Shown: positions 22,795 to 31,601 of the stretch, piece by piece | Position numbering within the stretch: position 1 is the first letter of the stretch | Layout of the letters: every line of letters begins with the position of its first letter | Assembly: GCA_015068065.1 (NCBI GenBank) | Contig: SVLE01000013.1 | Coordinates: 1 to 35,099 of the forward strand | Reading direction: 5' to 3' | DNA: 35,099 nucleotides | DNA from: Oscillospiraceae bacterium | Lineage (GTDB): Bacteria > Bacillota > Clostridia > Oscillospirales > Oscillospiraceae | Program-made: the position numbers and the translations under genes | The notes under the pieces: model-generated | Told to the model about the DNA's origin: nothing | Seen by the model: the letters and a program-made list of their open reading frames with translations, nothing else | The model's database searches: none

Positions 22795-22821
22795 TCGAAA
22801 AAGCGATTTCCGCTTTTTCGA
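22795..22821 (+). promoter_or_regulatory. hairpin in the clpE-like leader
   Basis: An 11-bp perfect inverted repeat, TCGAAAAAGCG with CGCTTTTTCGA, loop ATTTC, between the CvpA and Clp genes. It could be a weak terminator or an operator. It does not match the direct-repeat CtsR operator or the CIRCE element. Confidence 0.45.
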
Positions 22822-22849
22822 ACAGTCTCTCCTGAAAGGAGTGTTTCTC

Positions 22850-25156
22850 ATGCAACCTACCATCTGCAGCCGCTGCCAGAAACATGTGGCCGTGGTTTTC
22901 ATTACCAAAGTGGAAAACGGCACCGCCAAAAACGAAGGGCTGTGCCTGAAGTGTGCTAAAAATCTGGGCATCAAGCCCATTGATGAGATGATGCAAAAAA
23001 TGGGCATCACGGAGGAGGATCTGGAAAGTCTGACCTCCGAGATGATGTCCGCTTTCGGCGGCGCGGAAGGGCAGGAGGGCCTGCTCCCCCAGCCTGATCA
23101 GAGCGAGGAGGACGATGGCCGCACTGCCACCTTCCCCTTCCTCAATCAGCTCTTCGGAAACAATCCCCCTGTGCCACAGGAGCCACATGACAGCCGTTCC
23201 CGGGGACAGGATGCCGCCAAGGGTCAAAAGGGCGACAAGCCCATGAAACGCAAATTTTTGGAAAGCTACTGCATCTCCCTGTCCCAGCGGGCAGCGGAGG
23301 GCAAGCTGGACAAGATGATTGGCCGGGAGCGGGAGCTGGAGCGTGTGATCCAGATCCTCAACCGCCGTCAGAAGAACAACCCCTGTCTTATCGGCGAGCC
23401 CGGTGTGGGCAAGACTGCCATCGCCGAGGGCCTTGCCATGCGCATTTTCAAAGGCGAAGTGCCCTACAAGCTGCTGGACAAGGAGGTCTATCTGCTGGAC
23501 CTGACCGCCCTGGTAGCAGGCACCCAGTTCCGCGGACAGTTTGAAAGCCGCATGAAGGGCCTGATCGAGGAGATCAAGAAGCTGGGCAACATCATTCTTG
23601 TCATTGACGAAGTGCATAATATCGTGGGTGCGGGCGATGCCGAGGGTTCCATGAACGCCGCTAACATCCTCAAGCCCGCCCTGAGCCGGGGTGAGCTTCA
23701 GGTCATCGGTGCCACCACCCTCACCGAGTACCGCAAACACATCGAAAAGGATACTGCGCTGGAACGCCGCTTCCAGCCCGTCATCGTGGAGGAGCCCTCC
23801 ATTGAAGACAGTGTCGCTATTCTGGAAGGTATCGCTCCCTATTACGCCAACTTCCATCAGGTAACCATCTCCCCGGAACTGTGCCGTCAGGCGGTTGTCA
23901 TGTCCGAGCGGTATATCACAGATCGGTATCTGCCCGACAAGGCCATTGACCTGATCGACGAGGCCTGTTCCAACGTGAACCTGAAAAACATCTCTCTGGC
24001 CCGGGCCGCCGCCGTGGAAAAGGAGCTGGCCGACCTTGCCAAGGAGCAGGAAGTCATGGTGGCAGACGGCAGCGACAAGGCCTACGAGCGCCTTGCCGCC
24101 ATCAAAAGCACTCAGCTGCGTCTGCAGGAAGAGCAGGAACAACTGAAGCAGACTGCCCGACCCGAGCTGACCGTGGCCCATCTGGCCAACGTCATCGAGC
24201 TCTGGACCCGCATCCCCGCCAGCCAGATCCGCGAGCAGGAGTACGAGCGCCTCGCCAAGCTGGAAGACCGACTCAAAGAGCACATCATCGGCCAGGACGA
24301 AGCCGTCAAATCTGTCTGTGCCGCTGTCCGCCGGGGCCGCGTGGGTATCAGTCCCAAGCGCAAGCCCGTGTCCTTCATCTTCGTGGGCTCCACCGGTGTG
24401 GGTAAGACGGAGCTGGTCAAGCAGCTGGCCGCCGACCTGTTCAACACACCGGAATCTCTCATCCGCCTTGATATGTCCGAGTTTATGGAAAAGCACGCCG
24501 TCTCCCGCATCATCGGCTCCCCTCCGGGCTATGTAGGTTATGACGAAGCGGGCCAACTGACGGAAAAGGTGCGCCGCAAGCCCTATTGTGTGGTTCTCTT
24601 TGACGAGATTGAAAAGGCGCACCCGGACGTGCTGAATGTGCTACTGCAGATTCTGGACGACGGACGCATCACCGACGCCCAGGGCCGCACGGTGAATTTC
24701 GAAAACACCGTCATCGTCATGACCACCAACGCCGGCAGCAACACCAAGTCCGGCAGCGTGGGCTTTGGACGCACGGCCAACGAGCAGGGCAAGGAGCGGG
24801 CCATGAAGGCCCTGCAGGACTTCCTGCGCCCGGAGTTCATCAACCGCGTGGACGAGATCGTCTACTTTAATCAGCTTGCCGAGGATGATTTCAAGCGCAT
24901 CGCCGTCCTCATGCTGAACGAGCTGAAATCTGCCTTAGCAGATAAAGGCATCTCCTTCCAGTGGGATGAGAGCCTGCTGGACTATCTGGTCAAAAAATCC
25001 TACTCCGCCGCCTACGGCGCACGCAACTTGCGCCGCCTGATCCAGAAGGAACTGGAGGACACCATCGCCCTCAAACTCATCGAGAACTACCAAACCCCCG
25101 TCACCCACCTGAAAGCGGTGGGCAACGAGGAGAAATTGGAACTACTGAGTCTATGA
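22850..25156 (+). CDS. clpE: ClpE-like Clp ATPase with N-terminal zinc finger
   Basis: A 768-residue Hsp100 unfoldase that probably feeds proteins to ClpP. It starts with a four-cysteine zinc finger (C6, C9, C32, C35; CSRCQKH and CLKCAKN), as in ClpE, rather than the ClpC N-domain repeats. A variable acidic linker follows to about residue 140. AAA domain 1 has GEPGVGKT (about 182-189) and [13 protein letters not shown] short middle region holds the helical EEQEQLKQ stretch, and AAA domain 2 has GSTGVGKT (about 513-520) and [18 protein letters not shown] loop near residue 641 matches the ClpP-docking loop. The ATG at 22850 follows AAAGGAG; an in-frame GTG at 22841 overlaps that site. Confidence 0.88.
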   Translation: MQPTICSRCQKHVAVVFITKVENGTAKNEGLCLKCAKNLGIKPIDEMMQKMGITEEDLESLTSEMMSAFGGAEGQEGLLPQPDQSEEDDGRTATFPFLNQLFGNNPPVPQEPHDSRSRGQDAAKGQKGDKPMKRKFLESYCISLSQRAAEGKLDKMIGRERELERVIQILNRRQKNNPCLIGEPGVGKTAIAEGLAMRIFKGEVPYKLLDKEVYLLDLTALVAGTQFRGQFESRMKGLIEEIKKLGNIILVIDEVHNIVGAGDAEGSMNAANILKPALSRGELQVIGATTLTEYRKHIEKDTALERRFQPVIVEEPSIEDSVAILEGIAPYYANFHQVTISPELCRQAVVMSERYITDRYLPDKAIDLIDEACSNVNLKNISLARAAAVEKELADLAKEQEVMVADGSDKAYERLAAIKSTQLRLQEEQEQLKQTARPELTVAHLANVIELWTRIPASQIREQEYERLAKLEDRLKEHIIGQDEAVKSVCAAVRRGRVGISPKRKPVSFIFVGSTGVGKTELVKQLAADLFNTPESLIRLDMSEFMEKHAVSRIIGSPPGYVGYDEAGQLTEKVRRKPYCVVLFDEIEKAHPDVLNVLLQILDDGRITDAQGRTVNFENTVIVMTTNAGSNTKSGSVGFGRTANEQGKERAMKALQDFLRPEFINRVDEIVYFNQLAEDDFKRIAVLMLNELKSALADKGISFQWDESLLDYLVKKSYSAAYGARNLRRLIQKELEDTIALKLIENYQTPVTHLKAVGNEEKLELLSL

Positions 25157-25160
25157 TATA

Positions 25161-25193
25161 AACACGCGCCCCGATATTATCGGGGCGCGTGTT
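25161..25193. terminator. bidirectional terminator after the clpE-like gene
   Basis: A 15-bp perfect stem (25161-25175 with 25179-25193), loop ATT, between two convergent genes. The T-tail is short on either strand. Confidence 0.85.
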
Positions 25194-25196
25194 ACA

Positions 25197-25316
25197 TTAT
25201 GCGGTCAGCCCCAGTTCTTCCCACGCCTCCCGCTCGTTATCGGCAGAAAAGCAGAACCGGCCTGCGTGATCGTATACCTCCACATGACCCCTGACCCAAA
25301 CAATACTGTAATCCAT
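25197..25316 (-). CDS. 39-residue small protein, unknown
   Basis: A short gene with good signals: GAAAGGAG about 11 nt before the ATG at 25316, an extended -10 promoter further upstream, and a terminator after its stop. The peptide is soluble-looking: MDYSIVWVRGHVEVYDHAGR and then an acidic FSADNEREAWEELGL tail likely to form a helix. The first half reads as two beta strands, so it may fold as a tiny beta-beta-alpha unit. I recall similar small proteins in Clostridia but no function. A longer in-frame extension upstream (to 25460) runs through a terminator and is not credible. Confidence 0.62.
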   Translation of the reverse strand: MDYSIVWVRGHVEVYDHAGRFCFSADNEREAWEELGLTA

Positions 25317-25352
25317 AGTGCCGCACTCCTTTCGCTTTCTTATCTTGACTGT

Positions 25353-25361
25353 ATCATAGCA
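25353..25361 (-). promoter_or_regulatory. extended -10 promoter of the small protein gene
   Basis: On the minus strand, TGCTATGAT (25353-25361) is an extended -10 element; no clear -35 sits at the right distance. It lies about 37 nt before the 39-codon gene. Confidence 0.5.
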
Positions 25362-25396
25362 AAAGAAAAGCACAATAAAACGGACTTTGTACGCAA

Positions 25397-25423
25397 ACAA
25401 AGCCGCCCATTGGGCGGCTTTGT
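25397..25423 (-). terminator. terminator after the AAC(3)-like gene
   Basis: A 12-bp stem, ACAAAGCCGCCC with its complement, loop of three bases, ending in TTTGTTTGCG on the minus strand. It lies 6 nt past the stop of the acetyltransferase gene. Confidence 0.85.
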
Positions 25424-25429
25424 CTCTGA

Positions 25430-26260
25430 TTATGATAGGTTGTCGATATCCTGTAGCCAATGGAATGGATCGGTAAATTTTCCTCCCATGACCTGGAACA
25501 CCTTTTTATCCCGCTGCTCCATCAGCTCATAGGCCATATTGGCAAAATCCTTTGCCGTTACCATGAGCAGTTCTGCGTCTCCGCACTGCACTCTGCGAGG
25601 CTTGCCCAGCTCATCCAGCCGTTCCAGCACGTAGGGTGCTTGGATATGAGGCCACATTCCACAACCTCTGGCGTAGTACCACAACTGATCCCGGATTGCC
25701 TCGTACTCTGCCCGGGTCTTGGCCATTTCTCTCGCCCAGTCGAGCTTATCGTTCACAAAACAGTATTCCACATAATGACGCAGGGTGCATTTGGTAATGG
25801 GCACACCAAGGAAAATCATCTTGGTATTCATCTTATACATCTTCTCCCAAGGGGAGTCCTTGGCAAAGGGAGTATTTCCATAGGTACCAAAGCGTCGTCC
25901 GCTCTGACCGTGGGTCTTGGTAAGATACTCCGCATCCTTGCCGATGGCCGCCACGGAGTGGGTGGGCTGATGGCTTCTGCGGGCGTCAGGCAGCTGCCGG
26001 AAGTAATTGGTCAGGTAACCAACATCGGACGGTGTATCCGGAGTCCAGTTTTTATAAAGGTTATACCAGTCATTGGAACACAGGGTGGGGAAAATCACTG
26101 TTCCTTCCTCGCCTACGGCCTCCAAAAGGCCGGACACGACGGTATCCGCTCCGTTCTCCACGGGACCCAGACTCTTAAAAGAGGAGTGCACCAGCACAGA
26201 ATCGCCCGGCTTTACGCCCAGCTTTTCTACCGCTTCCCTGACATTCTGTTTCGTAACCAT
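25430..26260 (-). CDS. AAC(3) family N-acetyltransferase
   Basis: A 276-residue cytoplasmic protein of the Antibiotic_NAT family, which includes aminoglycoside 3-N-acetyltransferases and YokD of Bacillus. It shows DSVLVHSSFKSLGPVENGAD (acetyl-CoA side), EEGTVIFPTLCSNDW, RRSHQPTHSVAAIG and the GTYGNTPFAKDSPWEKMYKM block around the active site. AGGAGG 7 nt before the ATG at 26260 supports this start. It lies 22 nt after metG in the same transcript. Many housekeeping members do not confer drug resistance, so resistance should not be assumed from the family alone. Confidence 0.87.
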   Translation of the reverse strand: MVTKQNVREAVEKLGVKPGDSVLVHSSFKSLGPVENGADTVVSGLLEAVGEEGTVIFPTLCSNDWYNLYKNWTPDTPSDVGYLTNYFRQLPDARRSHQPTHSVAAIGKDAEYLTKTHGQSGRRFGTYGNTPFAKDSPWEKMYKMNTKMIFLGVPITKCTLRHYVEYCFVNDKLDWAREMAKTRAEYEAIRDQLWYYARGCGMWPHIQAPYVLERLDELGKPRRVQCGDAELLMVTAKDFANMAYELMEQRDKKVFQVMGGKFTDPFHWLQDIDNLS

Positions 26261-26282
26261 AGATAGGCCTCCTGTCTGCTTC

Positions 26283-28250
26283 TCAGCACATCTTTGCCCC
26301 GGCGGGAATCTTGTCATCCAGCATGAGCAGGTTGAGTTTTTCCTCACCCTTCTCGGTGTGGACGGCGGAGATGAGCATACCGCAGGATTCCTGCCCCATC
26401 ATCTTGCGGGGAGGCAGGTTGACGATGGCCATCAGGGTCTTGCCCACCAGTTCCTCGGGCTTGTAGAACTTGGCGATGCCGGACAGGATCTGGCGGTCGG
26501 TGCCTGTGCCATCGTCCAGAATAAACTTGAGCAGCTTGTCGCTCTTTTTCACATTCTCACAGGACTTGACCTTCACAGCGCGGAAGTCAGACTTGCAGAA
26601 AGTGTCAAAGTCCACCTTCTCCTCAAGCTGGGGCTCCAGCTCCAGATCGGGCAGAGCGGCCTTCTTGGCAGCCTCGGCAATAGCCTCCAGTTCGGCAACG
26701 GCCTTCTCGGTGTCGATACGGGGAAACAGGTTGTCGCCCCGCTCCACCGTGGCATCAGCCCGCAGAGAGCCGTAAATGGCGGCGCTGTCCCAGGTAGAGC
26801 AGCACTCGCAGGCGCCGATCTGGCGCAGGATCTCGGCAGAGGATTCCGGCATAAAGGGAGTCAGCAGGATAGCAGAAATGCGCAGGCACTCCAGCAGGTT
26901 GTACATGACAGTGGCCAGACGGTCGCCGTTGGCATCCATATCCTTGGCCAGCGCCCAGGGGGCGTTCTCGTCGATATACTTGTTTGCCCGACCAATGACC
27001 TTGAATACCTCGGCAAGGGCGTTCTGGAAAGCATAATGCTCCATCTGCTCCTCGTAGCGACCGCGCAGGCCGGAAGCCATGGCCACCAGTTCCTCGTCCA
27101 GAGCGTCCGCCTTGCGGGCGGTGGGCAACTGACCATTGAAGTACTTGCCCACCATGGACACGGTGCGGCTGAGCAGGTTACCAAGGTCGTTGGCCAGATC
27201 CACATTGATGGTTCCAATCAGAGCCTCGTTGGAGAAGTTGCCGTCAGAACCGAAGGGGAAGGTACGCAGCAGGAAGAATCGCAGGGCATCCACACCGAAC
27301 TTCTCTGCCAACACGTAGGGATCCACCACGTTACCCTTGGACTTGGACATCTTACCGCCGTCCAGCAACAGCCAGCCGTGGCCGAAGACCTTCTTGGGCA
27401 GAGGCATCTCCATGCTCATGAGCATGGCAGGCCAAATGATGGAGTGGAAGCGGACGATCTCCTTACCCACGAAATGCACATCGGCGGGCCAGAAGTCCTT
27501 GTAATCATCGTACTTGTCGTTCAGGAAGCCCAGCGCGGTAGTGTAATTAAACAGGGCATCCACCCACACGTAGACCACATGGCCGGGGTCAAAATCCACA
27601 GGCACACCCCAGGTGAAGCTGGTGCGGGAGACACACAAATCCTCCAGACCGGGCTTGATAAAGTTGTTTACCATCTCGTTGACGCGGGACTTGGGCTCCA
27701 GAAAATCGGTGTTTTCCAGCAGGTCCTGCACCTTCTGGGCATACTTGGACAGCTTGAAGAAGTAGGCCTCCTCCTCCGCGTCCTCCACGGGGCGGCCGCA
27801 GTCGGGGCACTTGCCGTCCACCAGCTGACTCTCGGTCCAGAAGGACTCGCAGGGCTTGCAGTACTTGCCCTTGTAGGCACCCTTATAGATGTCGCCCTTC
27901 TCGTACATCTTCTTAAAGATTTTCTGAATGGCGGACACATGGTAATCATCGGTGGTGCGGATGAAGCGATCGTTGGAGATATTCATCAGCTTCCACAGAT
28001 CCAGAATGCCCCGCTCCCCCTGCACGATATTGTCCACAAATTCCTGAGGGGTAACACCGGCGTCTCTTGCCTTGTCCTCAATCTTCTGGCCGTGCTCGTC
28101 CGTTCCGGTAAGGAACATGACCTCGCAGCCGGTCAGCCGCTTATAGCGGGCCATTGCATCGGTGGCCACGGTGCAGTAGGTGTGGCCGATATGCAGCTTG
28201 TCACTGGGGTAGTAGATGGGTGTGGTAATATAAAACTTTTTATTTTCCAT
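26283..28250 (-). CDS. metG: methionyl-tRNA synthetase
   Basis: MetRS charges tRNA-Met, including the initiator. The 655-residue protein begins KFYITTPIYYPSDKLHIGHTY with the HIGH motif at 20-23. A zinc knuckle with two CxxC pairs (CKPC and CPDC) lies near 130-150. KMSKSKGNVV holds the KMSKS loop at 300-304. The last 110 residues form the EMAP/OB-fold tRNA-binding domain (CKSDFRAVKVKSCENVKKSD, LPPRKMMGQESCGMLISA). GGGAGGG lies 8 nt before the ATG. It is the middle gene of a three-gene minus-strand run. Confidence 0.97.
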   Translation of the reverse strand: MENKKFYITTPIYYPSDKLHIGHTYCTVATDAMARYKRLTGCEVMFLTGTDEHGQKIEDKARDAGVTPQEFVDNIVQGERGILDLWKLMNISNDRFIRTTDDYHVSAIQKIFKKMYEKGDIYKGAYKGKYCKPCESFWTESQLVDGKCPDCGRPVEDAEEEAYFFKLSKYAQKVQDLLENTDFLEPKSRVNEMVNNFIKPGLEDLCVSRTSFTWGVPVDFDPGHVVYVWVDALFNYTTALGFLNDKYDDYKDFWPADVHFVGKEIVRFHSIIWPAMLMSMEMPLPKKVFGHGWLLLDGGKMSKSKGNVVDPYVLAEKFGVDALRFFLLRTFPFGSDGNFSNEALIGTINVDLANDLGNLLSRTVSMVGKYFNGQLPTARKADALDEELVAMASGLRGRYEEQMEHYAFQNALAEVFKVIGRANKYIDENAPWALAKDMDANGDRLATVMYNLLECLRISAILLTPFMPESSAEILRQIGACECCSTWDSAAIYGSLRADATVERGDNLFPRIDTEKAVAELEAIAEAAKKAALPDLELEPQLEEKVDFDTFCKSDFRAVKVKSCENVKKSDKLLKFILDDGTGTDRQILSGIAKFYKPEELVGKTLMAIVNLPPRKMMGQESCGMLISAVHTEKGEEKLNLLMLDDKIPAGAKMC

Positions 28251-28274
28251 GGTGAGTTCCCTCCCAATTTTCTC

Positions 28275-29090
28275 TCATTCTTCCGGTTCGGTCTGCTCGT
28301 CCGCATCAGCCCCCCGGGGCATTCGCTCCGAACCGAACGCCGCACGCAGAAGCATACTGCTTTGCGCCGCGAGGTAGATGATTACAAACACATACACCAT
28401 TCTGAAGGCTATGCTGTGCCTGTCGGCCAATGTGATACCGGACAGGCTGATACTCATGAGGCAGAACACGCAGGTCCAGCCCGCACCGCCTTTGCCAACG
28501 GCCAACGTGACCAGTCCGTAAAGGGCCAATACCACCGTGACCCCCGAGAGCATCTGCCAGACAAACAGTCCCATCTCCGGCTGCCGGGCATGATCCTGAT
28601 AGCCCGCCACCAGCCAAACCACGGTTGCGAAGGATGGCCCCATATAGAGTGCCGGAGTGTATTTTGACCATTGACCGCGATAGGCACTGCGCCCGGCCGG
28701 GATCGCAACCGTGCCGCCCACAATACACAAAACCCAGGTCAGCATCAGCATCGCGTTTTTGCGGTAACTGCCAATCTGCTCCCACAGTCCCACAAGACCT
28801 GCGACCATAAGCACAAAGGCAGCGCAAATCACCAAAAGGATATATTCCGTATCACCGGGAGCACACAGCCACTGTTGCGGCGTATATTCTTTTTTACCCA
28901 TTCCCCGGCATCCCGCTGCAAACAAGAGCAGCAGTACCACCGCCAGCCCCCACAGCATCCATGTGGCAGGACACGCACGCATCAGCTTCAGCTGCGGATC
29001 ATAAGCCAGAGACAGTTCCAACCGCCGCAACGCAAGGCCAGCAATACCGCCCATGCCGGCCACGATGGGCAGCAGATATTCCTTTTTCAT
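28275..29090 (-). CDS. unknown multi-pass membrane protein
   Basis: A 271-residue protein with about seven to eight hydrophobic helices and an acidic C-terminal tail (ADADEQTEPEE). Segments such as YLLPIVAGMGGIAGLALRRLEL, WMLWGLAVVLLLLFAAG and YVFVIIYLAAQSSMLLRAAF are membrane spans. Nothing resembles a known transporter motif. GGAGG 6 nt before the ATG at 29090 supports this start over a longer frame. It precedes metG by 24 nt, so the two are probably cotranscribed, but no functional link is evident. Confidence 0.7.
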   Translation of the reverse strand: MKKEYLLPIVAGMGGIAGLALRRLELSLAYDPQLKLMRACPATWMLWGLAVVLLLLFAAGCRGMGKKEYTPQQWLCAPGDTEYILLVICAAFVLMVAGLVGLWEQIGSYRKNAMLMLTWVLCIVGGTVAIPAGRSAYRGQWSKYTPALYMGPSFATVVWLVAGYQDHARQPEMGLFVWQMLSGVTVVLALYGLVTLAVGKGGAGWTCVFCLMSISLSGITLADRHSIAFRMVYVFVIIYLAAQSSMLLRAAFGSERMPRGADADEQTEPEE

Positions 29091-29127
29091 AGCAAGCCTC
29101 CTTGCCAGGTTTTCACTATCTGAATAG

Positions 29128-29136
29128 TTTATACCA
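29128..29136 (-). promoter_or_regulatory. possible extended -10 promoter for the membrane protein-metG run
   Basis: On the minus strand, TGGTATAAA with TTGATT 15 nt further upstream. A short palindrome, ACTATTCAGATAGT, lies between it and the gene. The call is weak because of the short spacer. Confidence 0.38.
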
Positions 29137-29170
29137 ATTCTCACCAAAAATCAACCGACATACCACTTTT

Positions 29171-30250
29171 TCACAGGGAATCTCTCGTCCATGCCACCAG
29201 CAAATCCACACACGCCCCATAGGAGCGGATGCCCATGGTCTGACCGTTACCCTTAAGGAAAGAATCGTAGGCCTGCTCCGCCAAATCTTCCACCGGGGAC
29301 GCAAGGGCCGCCCAGTATGCGTTATTGTCATTCCAGTCGGTGACCAACTCCTCCGGAAACGCGGCACGAATCTCGTACCAGGCCTCCCGGTCCACGGAAT
29401 ACAGGGCGTTGGACAGATGGATCAGGCCCAAAAGATAACCGGAATACTGGAATGCCGGGTCTTTACAGGTGATGCAGGCCGCGATGCCCACAAAGTTAGC
29501 CTCCTCCTCTGCTGCTACCATTCGCTGATGTGCCATCTCGTGAGCAACGGTGGCAGGAAGCAGACAAGCAGGTGCATCCACATTCACATTGGCCTCCCCC
29601 GTAAACGGAAAATAGACCCCAGTGAAGCCCAATACACTTTGCAGTCGTGAGAAAAACAGCGGCTTGGCTGACACGGACGGAATACTAAGAAACGCAAATT
29701 CCTCTATAAGACCGTCATAGACGCATACGCCCCGCTCCAAACATTCCTGTGGGGATACGGCAAAATGTCCCTGCGCATCCCGGGGCACCTGAACAGACAG
29801 TTCTCCGGCCTTTTGTCCAAACAGCCGGGTTATCTGAGTCAGTTCCTCCACAGAACACGCCCCCACCTCCAGTCCGCTTCGTTGGGCAAAGGAGGGAGCA
29901 TAATAAGCCGCGTTCCACAGCCAGTCCAGTCCGGCCACCAGCCAGAGTACCGCCGCTACCAACAGCAGCAGACGGCGCAAAAGACGGCGCAGTGACCGCT
30001 CCCGGATCAGCCGAACCACTGTCCAAACCATCCAAACGACTGCCCCTGTAATGGCGAAAACAGTCAGAAGCTCCGCCCCGGAAACAGGCACTGCAGACCA
30101 AACACGCCCCCAAAACTGTGCCACGGGGGCCACAATTCCAAGGACCCAGCGTTCCATGAGCAGTCCATTCTCTTTTAGTATCCGGAACAACAGCAACAGT
30201 GCCACAGGAAGCAACAGTACCACAGTTAAAATCCAGTTTCGTTTTTTCAT
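29171..30250 (-). CDS. DUF3810 family membrane protein with HEMAH motif
   Basis: A 359-residue protein with three hydrophobic helices in the first 115 residues (about 7-25, 60-80, 94-113) and a large outer domain. LPATVAHEMAHQRMVAAEEE at 231-250 holds a HExxH zinc-protease motif (237-241), with glutamates 7-9 residues after the second histidine that could be the third ligand. This fits DUF3810, a putative membrane metallopeptidase family. The ATG overlaps the stop of tmcAL (ATGA, 30247-30250), and there is no strong ribosome binding site, so translation probably depends on that of tmcAL. Substrate unknown. Confidence 0.82.
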   Translation of the reverse strand: MKKRNWILTVVLLLPVALLLLFRILKENGLLMERWVLGIVAPVAQFWGRVWSAVPVSGAELLTVFAITGAVVWMVWTVVRLIRERSLRRLLRRLLLLVAAVLWLVAGLDWLWNAAYYAPSFAQRSGLEVGACSVEELTQITRLFGQKAGELSVQVPRDAQGHFAVSPQECLERGVCVYDGLIEEFAFLSIPSVSAKPLFFSRLQSVLGFTGVYFPFTGEANVNVDAPACLLPATVAHEMAHQRMVAAEEEANFVGIAACITCKDPAFQYSGYLLGLIHLSNALYSVDREAWYEIRAAFPEELVTDWNDNNAYWAALASPVEDLAEQAYDSFLKGNGQTMGIRSYGACVDLLVAWTRDSL

Positions 30251-31449
30251 AACAAAATCACCGGATCGGTATTCCACTCCCGTCCGGGAGCAGGAATTGT
30301 TTCAAAGCACAAATCGTACAAATCGGTACACCGGGCTTCCAGTTCAAACAATTTGCGCCCCGTTTCATCCAGCACACGGGCATGGGCGGGCTTGGTGAGA
30401 ATGGGAAGTGACGCGCGCGCTTTCATCTGCCGCAGCACCTCTCTGCCCCGCTCGTTGAAGCCCAGCACCCGAATATAGGGCGGCGCATACGGCACGTCGG
30501 CCGCCGTCAGCCCAAGCCAGGCCCACAGCACTAGCCGATTCAGCCGGGCGCGGGTATACCGTTTGGTTTTGACCTGTTCAAAAAAGTCATCCACGCTGAT
30601 GCAGGTCTTCCCCGCCCGCTCCAATCGGTTGGGCAACCCCTCTGTCAATCCGCAGTCGGGCAAGCGTTCCCAGTCCTGTGCCGTCATGGTGCGCAGGCGG
30701 GCCAGAATGGCACGTTCCACATGAACAAGACCGGTTTGGGCCACGGTGTGGCCCTCCAGCAGGGCCCGTCCGCCCTCGGGCAGATAGGGCTGGGCCGCAT
30801 CCCAGTTTCCCTCAGCAAGTTCCATGCGGATCTGAGTTGCAGAGACAAACCGCGCTGTCTGGCCGGTACTGTTGTGGGCAGCCCCCTTCCGCAGGACAGT
30901 CATGGGCTCTATGCCGCTGTTAAGGTCATTCAGTGCCCGGATATATTCTACACCCAGATTGTTGTTGGGCCTGGACAGCAGGCCACCCAACTCCACACCA
31001 AGTAATTCCTCCACTGCCTGCTGACGGCAGGCGGCGAAGGTCGCTCCGTCATTCACCAAAGCTCGCACGCGATTTTCATATTCCGGGCCGTCCAGACACT
31101 GGGCCACCCGGTTCAGTCCTTCAATATCCCCACACTCACTTCCAAAGGACAGAGCATCCACCACACCGCATGCATCAAGGATATTGATCGCTCCCCGGGC
31201 AAAGGACTCCGCCGAGGAGCAAGCCCAAACCGTAGGAAGCTCCAAAACAAGGTCCGCACCCCCCATCAGGGCCAGCCGGGCCCGCGTCCACTTGTCCGCA
31301 ATGGCGCAGTCGGCCTGCTGCACCCAGTTGCCACTCATCACGGCAACCACGGCGCACTCCTCCCCCAGACGAAGTCTGGTCTGTTCAATTTGGAACGCAT
31401 GGCCTGTGTGAAAGGGGTTATATTCCGCAACAATGCCGGCAACTTTCAT
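30247..31449 (-). CDS. tmcAL: tRNA(Met) cytidine acetate ligase TmcAL
   Basis: TmcAL makes N4-acetylcytidine at the wobble base of elongator tRNA-Met using acetate and ATP. The 400-residue protein opens with VAGIVAEYNPFHTGH, with the nucleotidyltransferase HxGH at 14-17. MSGNWVQQADCAIADKWTRA, ADLVLELPTVWACSSAESFA and LSFGSECGDIEGL follow, all typical; the usual Gln-Arg-Gly after MSGNFV reads Gln-Gln-Ala here. GGGAGG lies 9 nt before the ATG. Acetate kinase is encoded divergently next door, an interesting neighbour given the shared substrate, though tmcAL-ackA proximity is known in Firmicutes. Confidence 0.93.
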   Translation of the reverse strand: MKVAGIVAEYNPFHTGHAFQIEQTRLRLGEECAVVAVMSGNWVQQADCAIADKWTRARLALMGGADLVLELPTVWACSSAESFARGAINILDACGVVDALSFGSECGDIEGLNRVAQCLDGPEYENRVRALVNDGATFAACRQQAVEELLGVELGGLLSRPNNNLGVEYIRALNDLNSGIEPMTVLRKGAAHNSTGQTARFVSATQIRMELAEGNWDAAQPYLPEGGRALLEGHTVAQTGLVHVERAILARLRTMTAQDWERLPDCGLTEGLPNRLERAGKTCISVDDFFEQVKTKRYTRARLNRLVLWAWLGLTAADVPYAPPYIRVLGFNERGREVLRQMKARASLPILTKPAHARVLDETGRKLFELEARCTDLYDLCFETIPAPGREWNTDPVILL

Positions 31450-31500
31450 GAAAAATGTCCTCCCACGGAAAATTTCTTTGGAAAACTAGGGATTGTGGGC

Positions 31501-31529
31501 TTGTTCTTTTCAAACAAAAGGATTAAAAT
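31501..31529 (+). promoter_or_regulatory. promoter of ackA
   Basis: TTGTTC at 31501-31506 and TAAAAT at 31524-31529 with a 17-nt spacer, about 70 nt before the ackA ATG. A second AT-rich box follows at 31532-31550. Confidence 0.65.
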
Positions 31530-31601
31530 AGTATAGAATTAGTTTAATATATTCCTCGTGCTGAGGCAACAAAAACATCGCTTTGAAGGAGAGAAACCCA
31601 C

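Noticed and set aside
22706-24622. Minus-strand open frame of 638 codons antisense to the clpE-like gene
   Set aside because: Shadow of a clear two-AAA-domain ATPase; composition and lack of start signals argue against coding.
25430-26260. Aminoglycoside resistance gene
   Set aside because: The family fits, but the gene sits in a housekeeping metG transcript with no mobile element nearby; resistance cannot be claimed from the family.
26073-28667. Plus-strand open frame of 864 codons antisense to metG
   Set aside because: It lies opposite a certain metG gene, has no ribosome binding site or family-like sequence, and is the low-complexity His/Gly/Val-rich frame expected opposite a GC-rich gene.
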